Shown piece after piece: positions 27,787 to 35,685 of a stretch of DNA of 64,000 nt. The translations under genes were made by a program, and so were the position numbers. The stretch's first letter is position 1. Each line of letters begins with the position of its first letter. This stretch comes from Cloacibacillus porcorum (GTDB taxonomy: Bacteria > Synergistota > Synergistia > Synergistales > Synergistaceae), in contig NZ_CP016757.1 of assembly GCF_001701045.1 (NCBI RefSeq), positions 1,791,501 through 1,855,500 of the forward strand, in the 5' to 3' direction. The notes below the pieces were generated by a model. It saw only the letters and a list, made by a program, of their open reading frames with translations. It was not told where the DNA came from and did no database searches.

Positions 27787-27820
27787 GAAAAAGGGCTCAG
27801 TCGAAAACGGCTGAGCCCTT
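27787..27820 (-). terminator. Terminator of tRNA-Pro
   Basis: A 10-bp perfect stem (AAGGGCTCAG / CTGAGCCCTT) with TTTTTC following on the minus strand, directly after the tRNA 3' end. Confidence 0.88.
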
Positions 27821-27828
27821 GAAGTATC

Positions 27829-27906
27829 TGGTCGGGATGGTCGGATTCGAACCGACGACCCCCTGCTCCCAAAGCAGGTGCGCTAACCAGGCTGCGCTAC
27901 ATCCCG
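27829..27906 (-). tRNA. tRNA-Pro (anticodon TGG)
   Basis: A full cloverleaf on the minus strand. The acceptor stem is CGGGATG with CATCCCG. The anticodon arm is CCTGC-TTTGGGA-GCAGG, giving TGG, and the T loop is TTCGAAT. The CCA end is encoded. Total 78 bases including CCA. Confidence 0.96.
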
Positions 27907-27959
27907 AGTACTGGAAGATTATACCATGAGAATCAATTTAGGAAAGAGGCATTTTTATT

Positions 27960-28880
27960 TTAAGCGCCCGGTTCCATGTCCATTCCAGATTTTACCTCCT
28001 GTATCTGCGCAATGAGGGTCGCGAGGAAGAGCACCGCACAGCCGATCATTTCACGCTCGGAGAGGCGTTCACCGAGGACCAGATAACCGAAGATAGCGGC
28101 GAAGAGCGCCTCTGCGCTGAGTATGATACAGGTCGTCACTGGGCTTACATCCCTCTGCGCCGCCATCTGGAGCGTGTAGGAGATTCCGGTGCAGAAGAGC
28201 CCCGCATAGAATATCGGCAGCCATGAGGCCAGCAGCGGCGCTAACTTGGGAGCCTCAAAGAGGAGCATCGCTGCGGCGGAGAAGAGAGCCACCGTCCCGA
28301 ACTGCACCGTCGAGAGCTTGACCGTATCGTAATACTTCGCAAAGCGGTCGCATATCATTATGTGGGCCGCCCAGAAAAGAGCGCTGGCAAGGATGAGGGC
28401 GTCCCCCATCTCGATCCGAAAATCTTCCTTGATCGAGAGCAGATAGAGCCCTACGGTGCTGAATATAATGGCAAAGGTCGTCAGCTTGGAGGGAATTTTT
28501 TTCATGAAGAGGCCGTAAACGGGAACGATCACGATATACATCGCCGTAATAAAGGCGGCCTTGCCGGCCGTCGTATAGAGCAGCCCTATCTGCTGCAGGC
28601 CGGAGGCGATAAAAAGCGCGCTTCCGCAGAGGACGCCGCTCCGGAAACAGCCGCGCCAGTCCGATATGACGGCGGGGTTTCCGCCTGCCCCTGCGCCTCT
28701 GCGCCGGTCCATAAGCAGGGCTAAGGGGACCAGGAAGAGGAGCGCGACCACATATCTCGCCGTGCAAAAGGTGAACGGCCCGATAAACTCCATTCCCAGT
28801 ATCTGGGCGACAAAGGAGGTGCCCCAAATCAACGAGGCCGTTGAAAGCATCATTACAGAGAACATGCGGCGGTTATTCAT
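27960..28880 (-). CDS. EamA-family transporter (DMT superfamily)
   Basis: A 306-residue protein with about ten hydrophobic segments in two EamA repeats. It begins with a helix that includes STASLIWGTSFVAQ, typical of RhaT/YdcZ-like drug/metabolite exporters. It probably exports amino acids or metabolites; the substrate is not predictable. GGAG lies 7 bases before the ATG. It stands alone between tRNA-Pro and the methylase gene. Confidence 0.85.
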   Translation of the reverse strand: MNNRRMFSVMMLSTASLIWGTSFVAQILGMEFIGPFTFCTARYVVALLFLVPLALLMDRRRGAGAGGNPAVISDWRGCFRSGVLCGSALFIASGLQQIGLLYTTAGKAAFITAMYIVIVPVYGLFMKKIPSKLTTFAIIFSTVGLYLLSIKEDFRIEMGDALILASALFWAAHIMICDRFAKYYDTVKLSTVQFGTVALFSAAAMLLFEAPKLAPLLASWLPIFYAGLFCTGISYTLQMAAQRDVSPVTTCIILSAEALFAAIFGYLVLGERLSEREMIGCAVLFLATLIAQIQEVKSGMDMEPGA

Positions 28881-28952
28881 CTATATCTCCAACCAGATAA
28901 AATTTCATCGCCGCCGTTACAGGCGGCATGCGGGAGCATTATACATCATCCG

Positions 28953-31145
28953 TCAGTTATTTTCGACGATATTTATCTCGGCTGGCGTCAGTCCGTAGAG
29001 CCTGTAGACGGCCCTGTTCAGCTCCTTCTCCGTCTGAAGCGTCTCGCCGTCCGGGCGGCCGTACTTTGCAGGCGGGTTAAGCGCGTATATGCGCGAAAGC
29101 TTTTCGCCGTAGGCGGTTATTTCCGCCCGAAGACGGCGCTGGGAGGCGTTTGCGGGGTTCATCCCTCTGACCGGCAGCTCCGCAAGCGTCGAAGGACGCA
29201 GTTCAAAGTAATCATTCATGAGCGGGGCCGATACGGAGCGGAAGATAAAGCTCATCAGCCTTGAATTGAGCAGTGCCAGGAGAAAGCAGTCGCCGCTGTC
29301 GATGATACAACACTTATCGTTCGCGTACGCGCCGCCCTCGTCCAGAACGGCGGAAATGCCGCGGCATATCACCGGCAGAAGTATCTTTTGTCTTTGAAAT
29401 ACATCATAATAACGGCAGGGGCGCAGCTCCCACCAATAGTCGCCGCGGTCGCGCCGCTTCGACGCCTTGGCCTCATATCTGGCGAGGTGCGAGGCCAGCC
29501 GTGGGTGATTCTGCGCGAACCACAGATATCCGTCGGAGAGCTCGCGCCTCCTGTCGGTGTAGCCTTTGGGCATGAAAATGAGATATTTCTTCACTGGCGG
29601 CAGATAGTAGCGTTTTATATCGCGGCCGGAATAAAAGGGGACGATAAGTTCCGCCGAGGCCGGTTCCTCCGCTGATATCGCCTCCGCCGTTTCGGGGCTT
29701 ATGACAAAAGCCTCGTTCAGCCCCGTGAGGATTCCCCTGTATATTTTATTATCGGTGCAGCATGAAAGAGGGACTCCCCTTTCGCGTATGCCAGCCACCA
29801 GCGCCGCGATCCCACTTTCCGGGAAGCTCCACGAAGCGGAGGAAAATTTACACTCCGACAAAGGGCGCGCGCACTCCTCAGCGTACTCCGGCAGGGGCGT
29901 GTCCTTCGGTCTTGCGGAGGCGTTGATGAACTTCACGCCGCTGCTCTCCGGCTCCTTCAGCACCGATACGACGGAGAGCGGCATGACGGTGCCCTTTAAC
30001 AGCGGCACCTTGCCCAGGTCGGCGATGACGGCTGGATTGTGGTACTGAAAGAAATCGCGCAGCCCAGCGCCGTAGTCGGATTTCATCCATTTATTGGAGA
30101 TCAAAAACACCGCGCTGCCGCGTGAAGAGAGCATCGAAACCGCCTTTTCCACATAATAACAGTAAATATCGGCGTTGAAGCGCGACGAGGAATAACCGGA
30201 AAGCAGCTCCTTTATGGAAGAGAACTGTTCGCTGCGCAAGTGCGGCGGATTAGTTAGTATCAGGTCAAATTTTACGTCTGTGAATATATTGTCAACTAAA
30301 ATACTGCCCCAAACAAAACGATCATCTTCTATTTCAGCCTGTGGGAATTTTAGTTTCAGCTCTGTTTTCAGGATGTCGAGGGCCGCGGCGCTGCAATCCG
30401 TTACGAAAAGGGAATTCTCAATGAATTCGCGTATGAACCGCTCCTCCGTACGTGGCTGGCTCTCGCTGAAATATTTACCCAGCCCAAGGCGCACGGCGGC
30501 GATCTTTTTGATGAAGGCCCCGACAAGCTCGCCGCCGGCGGCCGCTATGTCGCAGAACCGCATCGAGGCGAGCGCGGCGTCAAGCTTCTTTGCGTCACGC
30601 GCGAATACCGTATCGTCAAAGAGAATGCAGCTGTCGGAGAAATAACCGTCAAGCGCGGCGGGAGCAAGGCCGCAGCTCTTATGGAGAAAATTTTTGATCC
30701 CCTCCGTAGAGAGATAATCCAAGATATCATCAGGAATGACGATGCCGCGCACCGCCGTAGACTCAATAAAAAGCGAAAGATAACCCTCGCCCCTCGCGGA
30801 GGTTATCGCGGCAAATACTGCGTCCGCGCCGTCGCTCTCCATGTGCTTCATGAGAAATTTGACGCACTTCTTCTCCGAAGCCGCCAACTGCGTCCCCGGG
30901 GCGAGCTTTATCTGGAGGATATCTATTCTGCCCTGTCCCTCCGGAGGCGTGTGACGTCCCAACAGCCGATATGAAGAGATGGTGTTTTTCAGCTCCTGCG
31001 GTATATGAATGCCGGAGCGTATCCACCTTTCCGTGGTATTTATACTTGCAAATAGAGGTTTGATGCCGATGATGAACCTTTCGGAATCAAATTCCTCTTT
31101 CGATAAAGACCGTTGAATGACAGATGAATTGCCGCCGCCCAGCAT
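28953..31145 (-). CDS. Eco57I-like DNA methylase, solitary, motifs altered
   Basis: About 730 residues. The middle follows the N6-adenine methylase plan of Eco57I/PglX-type enzymes. The SAM-binding motif I is present but diverged (FCDIAAAGGELVGAFIKKI instead of DPACGSG). The catalytic motif IV is NPPH in place of NPPY (FDLILTNPPHLRSEQF). Downstream ADIYCYYVEKAVSML and FLISNKWMKSDYGAGLR are typical. The C-terminal half resembles a TaqI-type target-recognition domain (LLALLNSRLMSFIF then MNDYFELRPSTLAELPV). The N-terminal 170 residues carry no obvious nuclease motif. The ATG at 31145 has GGAGGAGGGG upstream. No restriction gene is nearby. Activity is doubtful. Confidence 0.75.
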   Translation of the reverse strand: MLGGGNSSVIQRSLSKEEFDSERFIIGIKPLFASINTTERWIRSGIHIPQELKNTISSYRLLGRHTPPEGQGRIDILQIKLAPGTQLAASEKKCVKFLMKHMESDGADAVFAAITSARGEGYLSLFIESTAVRGIVIPDDILDYLSTEGIKNFLHKSCGLAPAALDGYFSDSCILFDDTVFARDAKKLDAALASMRFCDIAAAGGELVGAFIKKIAAVRLGLGKYFSESQPRTEERFIREFIENSLFVTDCSAAALDILKTELKLKFPQAEIEDDRFVWGSILVDNIFTDVKFDLILTNPPHLRSEQFSSIKELLSGYSSSRFNADIYCYYVEKAVSMLSSRGSAVFLISNKWMKSDYGAGLRDFFQYHNPAVIADLGKVPLLKGTVMPLSVVSVLKEPESSGVKFINASARPKDTPLPEYAEECARPLSECKFSSASWSFPESGIAALVAGIRERGVPLSCCTDNKIYRGILTGLNEAFVISPETAEAISAEEPASAELIVPFYSGRDIKRYYLPPVKKYLIFMPKGYTDRRRELSDGYLWFAQNHPRLASHLARYEAKASKRRDRGDYWWELRPCRYYDVFQRQKILLPVICRGISAVLDEGGAYANDKCCIIDSGDCFLLALLNSRLMSFIFRSVSAPLMNDYFELRPSTLAELPVRGMNPANASQRRLRAEITAYGEKLSRIYALNPPAKYGRPDGETLQTEKELNRAVYRLYGLTPAEINIVENN

Positions 31146-31432
31146 CGTACCCCTCCTCCAGCAGTTCTCCACTTTAGTATAATGCATAAAAGAATATAAA
31201 AACAGGGTAGTGAGCGGGCGAATATCCCATATGAAGGCACTTGGATCAAGGGCAATATCTTAGCATAGCCTTTATACAAACGATTGCCTGTTTAATATTT
31301 TTCACGCATCTTACGGCGATGCCGGTGATATTTTTCTTGTCAATAACCAGAGAAAAAGTCATCCCAAATGGTCAAAGATAATGTCACTATTCCTTTAAAC
31401 TATGGTATTATTACCAATAATTACATTAGCAC
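31146..31432. other. Intergenic region after the orphan gene
   Basis: Between the methylase start and the terminator I saw no gene. It should hold the methylase promoter on the minus strand. Confidence 0.4.
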
Positions 31433-31461
31433 AAAAACAGCTCCACAATGGAGCTGTTTTT
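31433..31461. terminator. Bidirectional terminator
   Basis: AAAACAGCTCC-acaat-GGAGCTGTTTT, an 11-bp stem whose A and T ends act as the U-run in either direction. It lies 20 bases past the stop of the 287-residue gene. Confidence 0.85.
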
Positions 31462-31479
31462 ATGCAATTAAACTAAAAA

Positions 31480-32343
31480 TTAGTTTGTTATTAGCTTTTC
31501 TGCTGATTCACGGACTGATTCAGTAACATCGTTGCCATCCCTCATAACAGTGAGTACTTTACATGCGCGAGTTGACTCAATACGCTGGTCGATTTTCGTC
31601 TTTTCGCTGTTAAGATAACGCACTGTGTAATTGCCGTCCACATCTACTCCTTCATAAACACCGTAAAACTTATTCATCCCATGTGATACAACGGCTAAAT
31701 CACCAACATGCGCCTCTATAGTTTTATCGTACTCAACAACATCGCCATAAAATACATTATATTGTTCAAGTCCACGTGTCCTTAACGTGCATAGCTTTCT
31801 CAATCCGTCATCTGAATCCAACATAAAACTAGAAAACTTGATGTCGGAATCACCTGGGATAAATTCCGTAACGAGTTGGTATGTGGTATCTGGATCGTAA
31901 GACTCCGCTTCAAAAAGATTCGGTACTTTTTTCCACTGAAATTCTTTTGTTATATATTTTATAGTTCTAGGCAAAAAATTTTCTATTGTTTTTTTTATAT
32001 AGTTATGTGTCTCTTCATTAAGGGAATCTTTCGACGAGGAAGTCAGGGTAATCTTGTTAACTTCCGCGATAACCCGCATGTTTTTTATTTCCCAAACACA
32101 GACGTCTAAAGAAATTGGCGTATAAAAATTATTACCGTTATGCGGCGATACTTCAACTGCCAAACCATTAACGCGTAGCGCTGCGCTACCATTCGAATCC
32201 TGCGGATTGACGATCATGTACAATGAGTTATCTGCTCCCCTTTTCACCGTTTTTTTGCTGATAAATATTTTATTGGCATTTCTGGCTTTGTTATTTCTAC
32301 ACGCCCGACCTGTTTTGATTGATACCGTAAATGTTGTTGTCAT
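31480..32343 (-). CDS. Hypothetical protein, AT-rich orphan
   Basis: A 287-residue soluble protein I do not recognise. It begins MTTTFTVSIKTGRACRNNKA and has a Lys/Asn-rich N-terminus. A C-terminal segment (VGDLAVVSHGMNKFYGVYEG, then VDGNYTVRYLNSEKT) could be a small beta-rich domain. There is no signal peptide or membrane segment. Codon use and AT content differ sharply from the flanking core genes, suggesting recent transfer. AGGAGA precedes the ATG. A terminator follows. It lies next to gene fragments and an IS66 element. Confidence 0.6.
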   Translation of the reverse strand: MTTTFTVSIKTGRACRNNKARNANKIFISKKTVKRGADNSLYMIVNPQDSNGSAALRVNGLAVEVSPHNGNNFYTPISLDVCVWEIKNMRVIAEVNKITLTSSSKDSLNEETHNYIKKTIENFLPRTIKYITKEFQWKKVPNLFEAESYDPDTTYQLVTEFIPGDSDIKFSSFMLDSDDGLRKLCTLRTRGLEQYNVFYGDVVEYDKTIEAHVGDLAVVSHGMNKFYGVYEGVDVDGNYTVRYLNSEKTKIDQRIESTRACKVLTVMRDGNDVTESVRESAEKLITN

Positions 32344-32417
32344 AATGAATATCTCCTCTTCTTATTCAATTTATAGTACGTAAACTTTTGAAACTTACTC
32401 AGCACGGTGCTTGAAAG

Positions 32418-32585
32418 CTATATAGCGCGTTTCCCATATTCTTCTAACGTTTTCTGTTTAAAGAAGTGCTCAATGATATTCGCCTCCTCGTGTGCCTTCT
32501 TTAGATCATCGATTAGCGGGGTGCAACAATTGTATTTGTGTGCACCATCTGCTTTGCCATCAACGCGACATTTCACATCGCACAT
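32418..32585 (-). CDS. Small cysteine-containing ORF, unknown
   Basis: A 55-codon frame encoding MCDVKCRVDGKADGAHKYNC then CTPLIDDLKKAHEEANIIEH and FFKQKTLEEYGKRAI. Four cysteines in the first 22 residues could bind a metal; the second half is a charged helix. No good ribosome site is seen. It lies upstream of the 287-residue gene on the same strand, with the same AT-rich composition. It may be the tail of a broken gene. Confidence 0.4.
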   Translation of the reverse strand: MCDVKCRVDGKADGAHKYNCCTPLIDDLKKAHEEANIIEHFFKQKTLEEYGKRAI

Positions 32586-32764
32586 AGACGGTGAAACCCG
32601 TGAAGTTTAATATCAAGATCGGTAATGTCACGTATCCTGCACGTGTTGTAACATAAATTTGATGGTTGAAGCCTATTTCCGTTTTCGTTGGGTAAAACAA
32701 ATTGTGTGACAAGCGCCTTCTGAATTTTTTGCACCCATTTCTAGAGTTCTATGACGACGGCAGG

Positions 32765-32982
32765 TTAGATAGGAATAATCCTATATCTCTTACTTTTTAA
32801 CATTTCACCCCTGGCGGTAACTAAATAATTATCGAAATCAAAATCTTCAATTTTAGGTACGCATAGTACCGCCTCCTTAAACCTGCGCCAATTGTCACAA
32901 GAATAATTATACGCATCCTCTAATTGGCGAAATCTTCCGACTTGCCCAATATGTCTAAGATTGATATAACCTCCTAGTCTTT
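32765..32982 (-). pseudogene. C-terminal gene fragment cut by IS66
   Basis: An open frame reading NLRHIGQVGRFRQLEDAYNY, CDNWRRFKEAVLCVPKIEDF, DFDNYLVTARGEMLKSKRYR and IIPI before its stop. It has no start codon and runs straight into the left end of the IS66 element. I do not recognise the family. The matching 5' part is not found on the other side of the element, so sequence was also lost. Confidence 0.5.
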
Positions 32983-33033
32983 GTAAGCGTCAAATATACC
33001 GTACCTACGCCAATAATCAGATCTATTATATTA

Positions 33034-34689
33034 TCATTCAGCAGAGTCGTTGACTCCGGCATCAGAGGCATGGTCACAGGATTCGTCGTTGTCGCCGGCC
33101 GTTGAATCAGTCTGCTCTTTCAATTTACAGTGACATGGAAGTTCTTTGCTCCAGGGCAGGATGGTATGGTATCGCTCCGGTGCCGTGTTGGGCATGTTTT
33201 CAAGGATGTATTTGAGGTATTCGTATGGTTTGAGGTGGTTCTCTTTTGCCGTCTCTATTATTGAGTAGATTACCGCGCTGGTTTCCGCTCCTTTGGGGGA
33301 GCAGGAAAAGAGCCAGTTTTTTCTGCCTATGACGAATGGTTTTATGCTTCGTTCCGCCATGTTGTTGGAGATTTCTAATCTGCCGTCAAGGTAGAAGGTC
33401 TCAAGTAACGGCCTCTGTTCAAGGGCATAGTGCAGAGCCCTTCCGAGTGCCGATTTGGGGAGGGCGGGGGTGTTCGAGACCCACGCGAAGAAGGCGTCCG
33501 TTACCGCCTTGCTTTGTTCAAGTCTTTTGACACGGCGCTCTTCCGGCGTCAGTTTTGCATAGTCACGTTCAAGAGAGAAGAGTCTGTCACAGTATTCAAG
33601 TCCTTTCTGTGAGGCGCAGGTTGGTTGTTCTTCTTGTGGAACCGCCTGTATCCCTTCGTGAAATTTTCTTCTCACATGGGCCCAGCAGCCACAGCGGCGA
33701 ATTTCTGCACCGAGTCTGCCATATCCCGCATAGCCGTCTGTGTGCAGACAGCCTCTGAAGCCGTTGAGGAATTTTATGGGGTGTGAGCTTGAACGGGTCT
33801 CCTGGTATTGAAATAAGACGACGGGGTAAGCGGAGTATTTTCCGGTACGGTACAGCCACATGTAGGATTTGGTACGTGAAGCCCTTCCGGGTTCACGCAG
33901 TACCTGTATCTCTGTTTCATCCGCATGGAGTATCTCTTCTTCCAGAAGTTTACGGCGCATTTCATTGTATAGCGGGTACAGCCACTCTTTCCCTGCACGC
34001 AGAAGCCAGTTCGCCATCGTCTGTCTGCTAAGTTTTATTCCCTCTTTCATGAACGAGAGTTCCTGGCGGTATAACGGCACTCCCTGCATGTATTTCTGCG
34101 TCATGATGTGTGCTATAGACGACGCGGAGGCGGCACTTCCCTTTATCACCGGAGCAGGAACATCCGCCTTTTTTATCGGAACATGCGTGTTTTCTCTCTC
34201 GCATCGGCGGCAGCCGTATATTCCCTGGGCATGGACCACGACCTTTACGCTGGCCGGGATGATCTCTATCTCGCGTCTTTCATCATATCCTATAAGATGC
34301 ATTTTGCCGCCGCATTCCGGACAGGACCGCTCTTCTTCCGAAAGGGTGTATTCCAATCTCTCCGTGGGGAGATCCTCAAAATCATCCTCCGGCTTTGATC
34401 CGCCTTTACGGCTTCTTCTTGTATATGTTATCTCACAAACCGTGGGCTCCGGCTTTTTGACGTCCGACTCATTTTCCGCCTCGTCAAAAAGAAGAAGCTG
34501 ACGGGAATCCGCTTCGCTCTTCTCGCTTGAACTCGCATACTGCCTGTGACGGCTCAGCCTCAGGCACTCTTCATAATAAGCGACCTTCTTCTCCAGCTTC
34601 TGTCGTTCAAGCTCAAGACCGGAATTCTTTTCCTCAAGCTCCGCATATTTATTCTTCAACTCTTCCAGTTCACGTATAAGCTCTTCCAT
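33034..34689 (-). CDS. tnpC: IS66-family transposase TnpC
   Basis: A 551-residue DDE transposase. The N-terminal coiled coil (leucine-rich, residues 1-45) is followed by an IS66-type zinc-binding region with CPECGGKMHL and CRRCE. The catalytic domain then has LHADETEIQVL, HTDGYAGYGRLG and SNNMAERSIKPFVIGRKNWL, which carry the D-D-E residues. The frame is intact. Ends inside the left inverted repeat region of the element. Confidence 0.95.
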   Translation of the reverse strand: MEELIRELEELKNKYAELEEKNSGLELERQKLEKKVAYYEECLRLSRHRQYASSSEKSEADSRQLLLFDEAENESDVKKPEPTVCEITYTRRSRKGGSKPEDDFEDLPTERLEYTLSEEERSCPECGGKMHLIGYDERREIEIIPASVKVVVHAQGIYGCRRCERENTHVPIKKADVPAPVIKGSAASASSIAHIMTQKYMQGVPLYRQELSFMKEGIKLSRQTMANWLLRAGKEWLYPLYNEMRRKLLEEEILHADETEIQVLREPGRASRTKSYMWLYRTGKYSAYPVVLFQYQETRSSSHPIKFLNGFRGCLHTDGYAGYGRLGAEIRRCGCWAHVRRKFHEGIQAVPQEEQPTCASQKGLEYCDRLFSLERDYAKLTPEERRVKRLEQSKAVTDAFFAWVSNTPALPKSALGRALHYALEQRPLLETFYLDGRLEISNNMAERSIKPFVIGRKNWLFSCSPKGAETSAVIYSIIETAKENHLKPYEYLKYILENMPNTAPERYHTILPWSKELPCHCKLKEQTDSTAGDNDESCDHASDAGVNDSAE

Positions 34690-34759
34690 AAGATTATGAT
34701 ACAGGAAAATACGCCTTAATTACAGTAATACTAACATCTTGCTATTTTCGACTATTACC

Positions 34760-35113
34760 TTACGCCGTCACCTCGGGGAAAACCTCGTCCATACTGAGTC
34801 TGCGGCGCAGCTTAGTGCCTGAAAACAGACAGGAAAATTCATCCTTAGTGATAACCATCCTCTTCACACTCCCCTCCGCAGGCCACGGGAAAGTACCGCG
34901 TTCAAGCCTCTTCTGATACAGCCAGAAACCGTCGCCGTCCCACTCGATGATCTTCACCCTGTTACGGCTCTTATTACAAAAGATAAACATAGACGTACCG
35001 CTGAAATCACAGGCAAGCCTGAAATTTACGATGGCAGCCAGACCGTCGACACCCTTACGCATATCCGTAGCGCCGCAGACAATATATATATCTTTATTAC
35101 CGCTCTCGATCAT
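34760..35113 (-). CDS. tnpB: IS66 accessory protein TnpB
   Basis: A 117-residue protein with DIYIVCGATDMRKGVDGLAA and MFIFCNKSRNRVKIIEWDGD, the defining signatures of the IS66 Orf2/TnpB family. It is required for transposition in some IS66 elements, though its action is unclear. It lies 70 bases before tnpC and is intact. Confidence 0.95.
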   Translation of the reverse strand: MIESGNKDIYIVCGATDMRKGVDGLAAIVNFRLACDFSGTSMFIFCNKSRNRVKIIEWDGDGFWLYQKRLERGTFPWPAEGSVKRMVITKDEFSCLFSGTKLRRRLSMDEVFPEVTA

Positions 35114-35199
35114 AAAACTGCTCCCTTCGGTGCTGATTGATGAAAGGAGTTTACGAGCTTTTGGGCTTAATTTATAGGTACGGGGGTTTTGACGCTTAC

Positions 35200-35262
35200 A
35201 CGCTTACGCTGAAAACAACTATCGAAAAAGAGAAAAACCGAAAAAATATTTTGAAAAAGTAG
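35200..35262 (+). pseudogene. Possible 3' end of an integrase
   Basis: Directly outside the right end of IS66 a plus-strand frame reads TLTLKTTIEKEKNRKNILKK and stops. This resembles the charged C-terminal tail of phage-type tyrosine recombinases. It lies about 100 bases from the tRNA-Ala gene, a common integration target. Only 20 residues remain, so the call is weak. Confidence 0.3.
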
Positions 35263-35307
35263 GAGGTGGAAAAACTAGATTGGTTGACGACTGGTTGACG
35301 GAGTTTT

Positions 35308-35348
35308 AGAAAAACAAAAGGCCCTTCGGCGAAGTGCCAAAGAGCCTT
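35308..35348 (-). terminator. Terminator of the tRNA-Gly/tRNA-Ala unit
   Basis: A 13-bp stem (AAGGCTCTTTGGC with GCCGAAGGGCCTT, two G-U pairs) and a TTGTTTTT tail on the minus strand, 20 bases after tRNA-Ala. Confidence 0.85.
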
Positions 35349-35368
35349 GGTATCACTTAAGAAATTAA

Positions 35369-35443
35369 TGGTGGAGCTGAGGCGATTTGAACGCCCGACC
35401 CCTTCCGTGCGAGGGAAGTGCTCTCCCGCTGAGCTACAGCCCC
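35369..35443 (-). tRNA. tRNA-Ala (anticodon CGC)
   Basis: Acceptor stem GGGGCTG/CAGCTCC, D arm GCTC..GAGC, anticodon arm CTTCC-CTCGCAC-GGAAG (CGC), T loop TTCAAAT, CCA encoded. 75 bases including CCA. Cotranscribed with tRNA-Gly, 24 bases upstream. Confidence 0.96.
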
Positions 35444-35467
35444 ATCAAAGTTTGCGGGTTAAATAAT

Positions 35468-35543
35468 TGGAGCGGAAAACGGGACTCGAACCCGCGACCT
35501 ACGGCTTGGAAGGCCATCGCTCTACCAACTGAGCTATTTCCGC
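35468..35543 (-). tRNA. tRNA-Gly (anticodon TCC)
   Basis: Acceptor stem GCGGAAA/TTTCCGC, D arm GCTC..GAGC, anticodon arm ATGGC-CTTCCAA-GCCGT (TCC), T loop TTCGAGT, CCA encoded. 76 bases including CCA. First gene of the two-tRNA unit. Confidence 0.96.
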
Positions 35544-35685
35544 TTGCAACGCGAGATATATTAGCACCGCATCCCCAAACTGTCAAGAAAAAATATCACC
35601 GGCACAGCCATGAAACATATGTTAAAAGGCAGGGCACGTTGGAGATATATGTAAAATGGCGGCGATCGATCCAATCATTTTGAGA

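Larger units (their letters stand above)
32983..35199 (-). mobile_element. IS66-family insertion sequence (tnpB, tnpC)
   Basis: A 2217-base element bounded by imperfect 25-bp inverted repeats. The left repeat is at 32983-33007 and the right at 35175-35199. Both start GTAAGCGTCAAA and end CGTACCTA, differing in the middle. It carries tnpB and tnpC on the minus strand. No tnpA fits in the space upstream of tnpB. The 8 bases outside the two ends (TAGTCTTT and ACGCTTAC) do not match, so the target duplication is missing. Confidence 0.93.
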
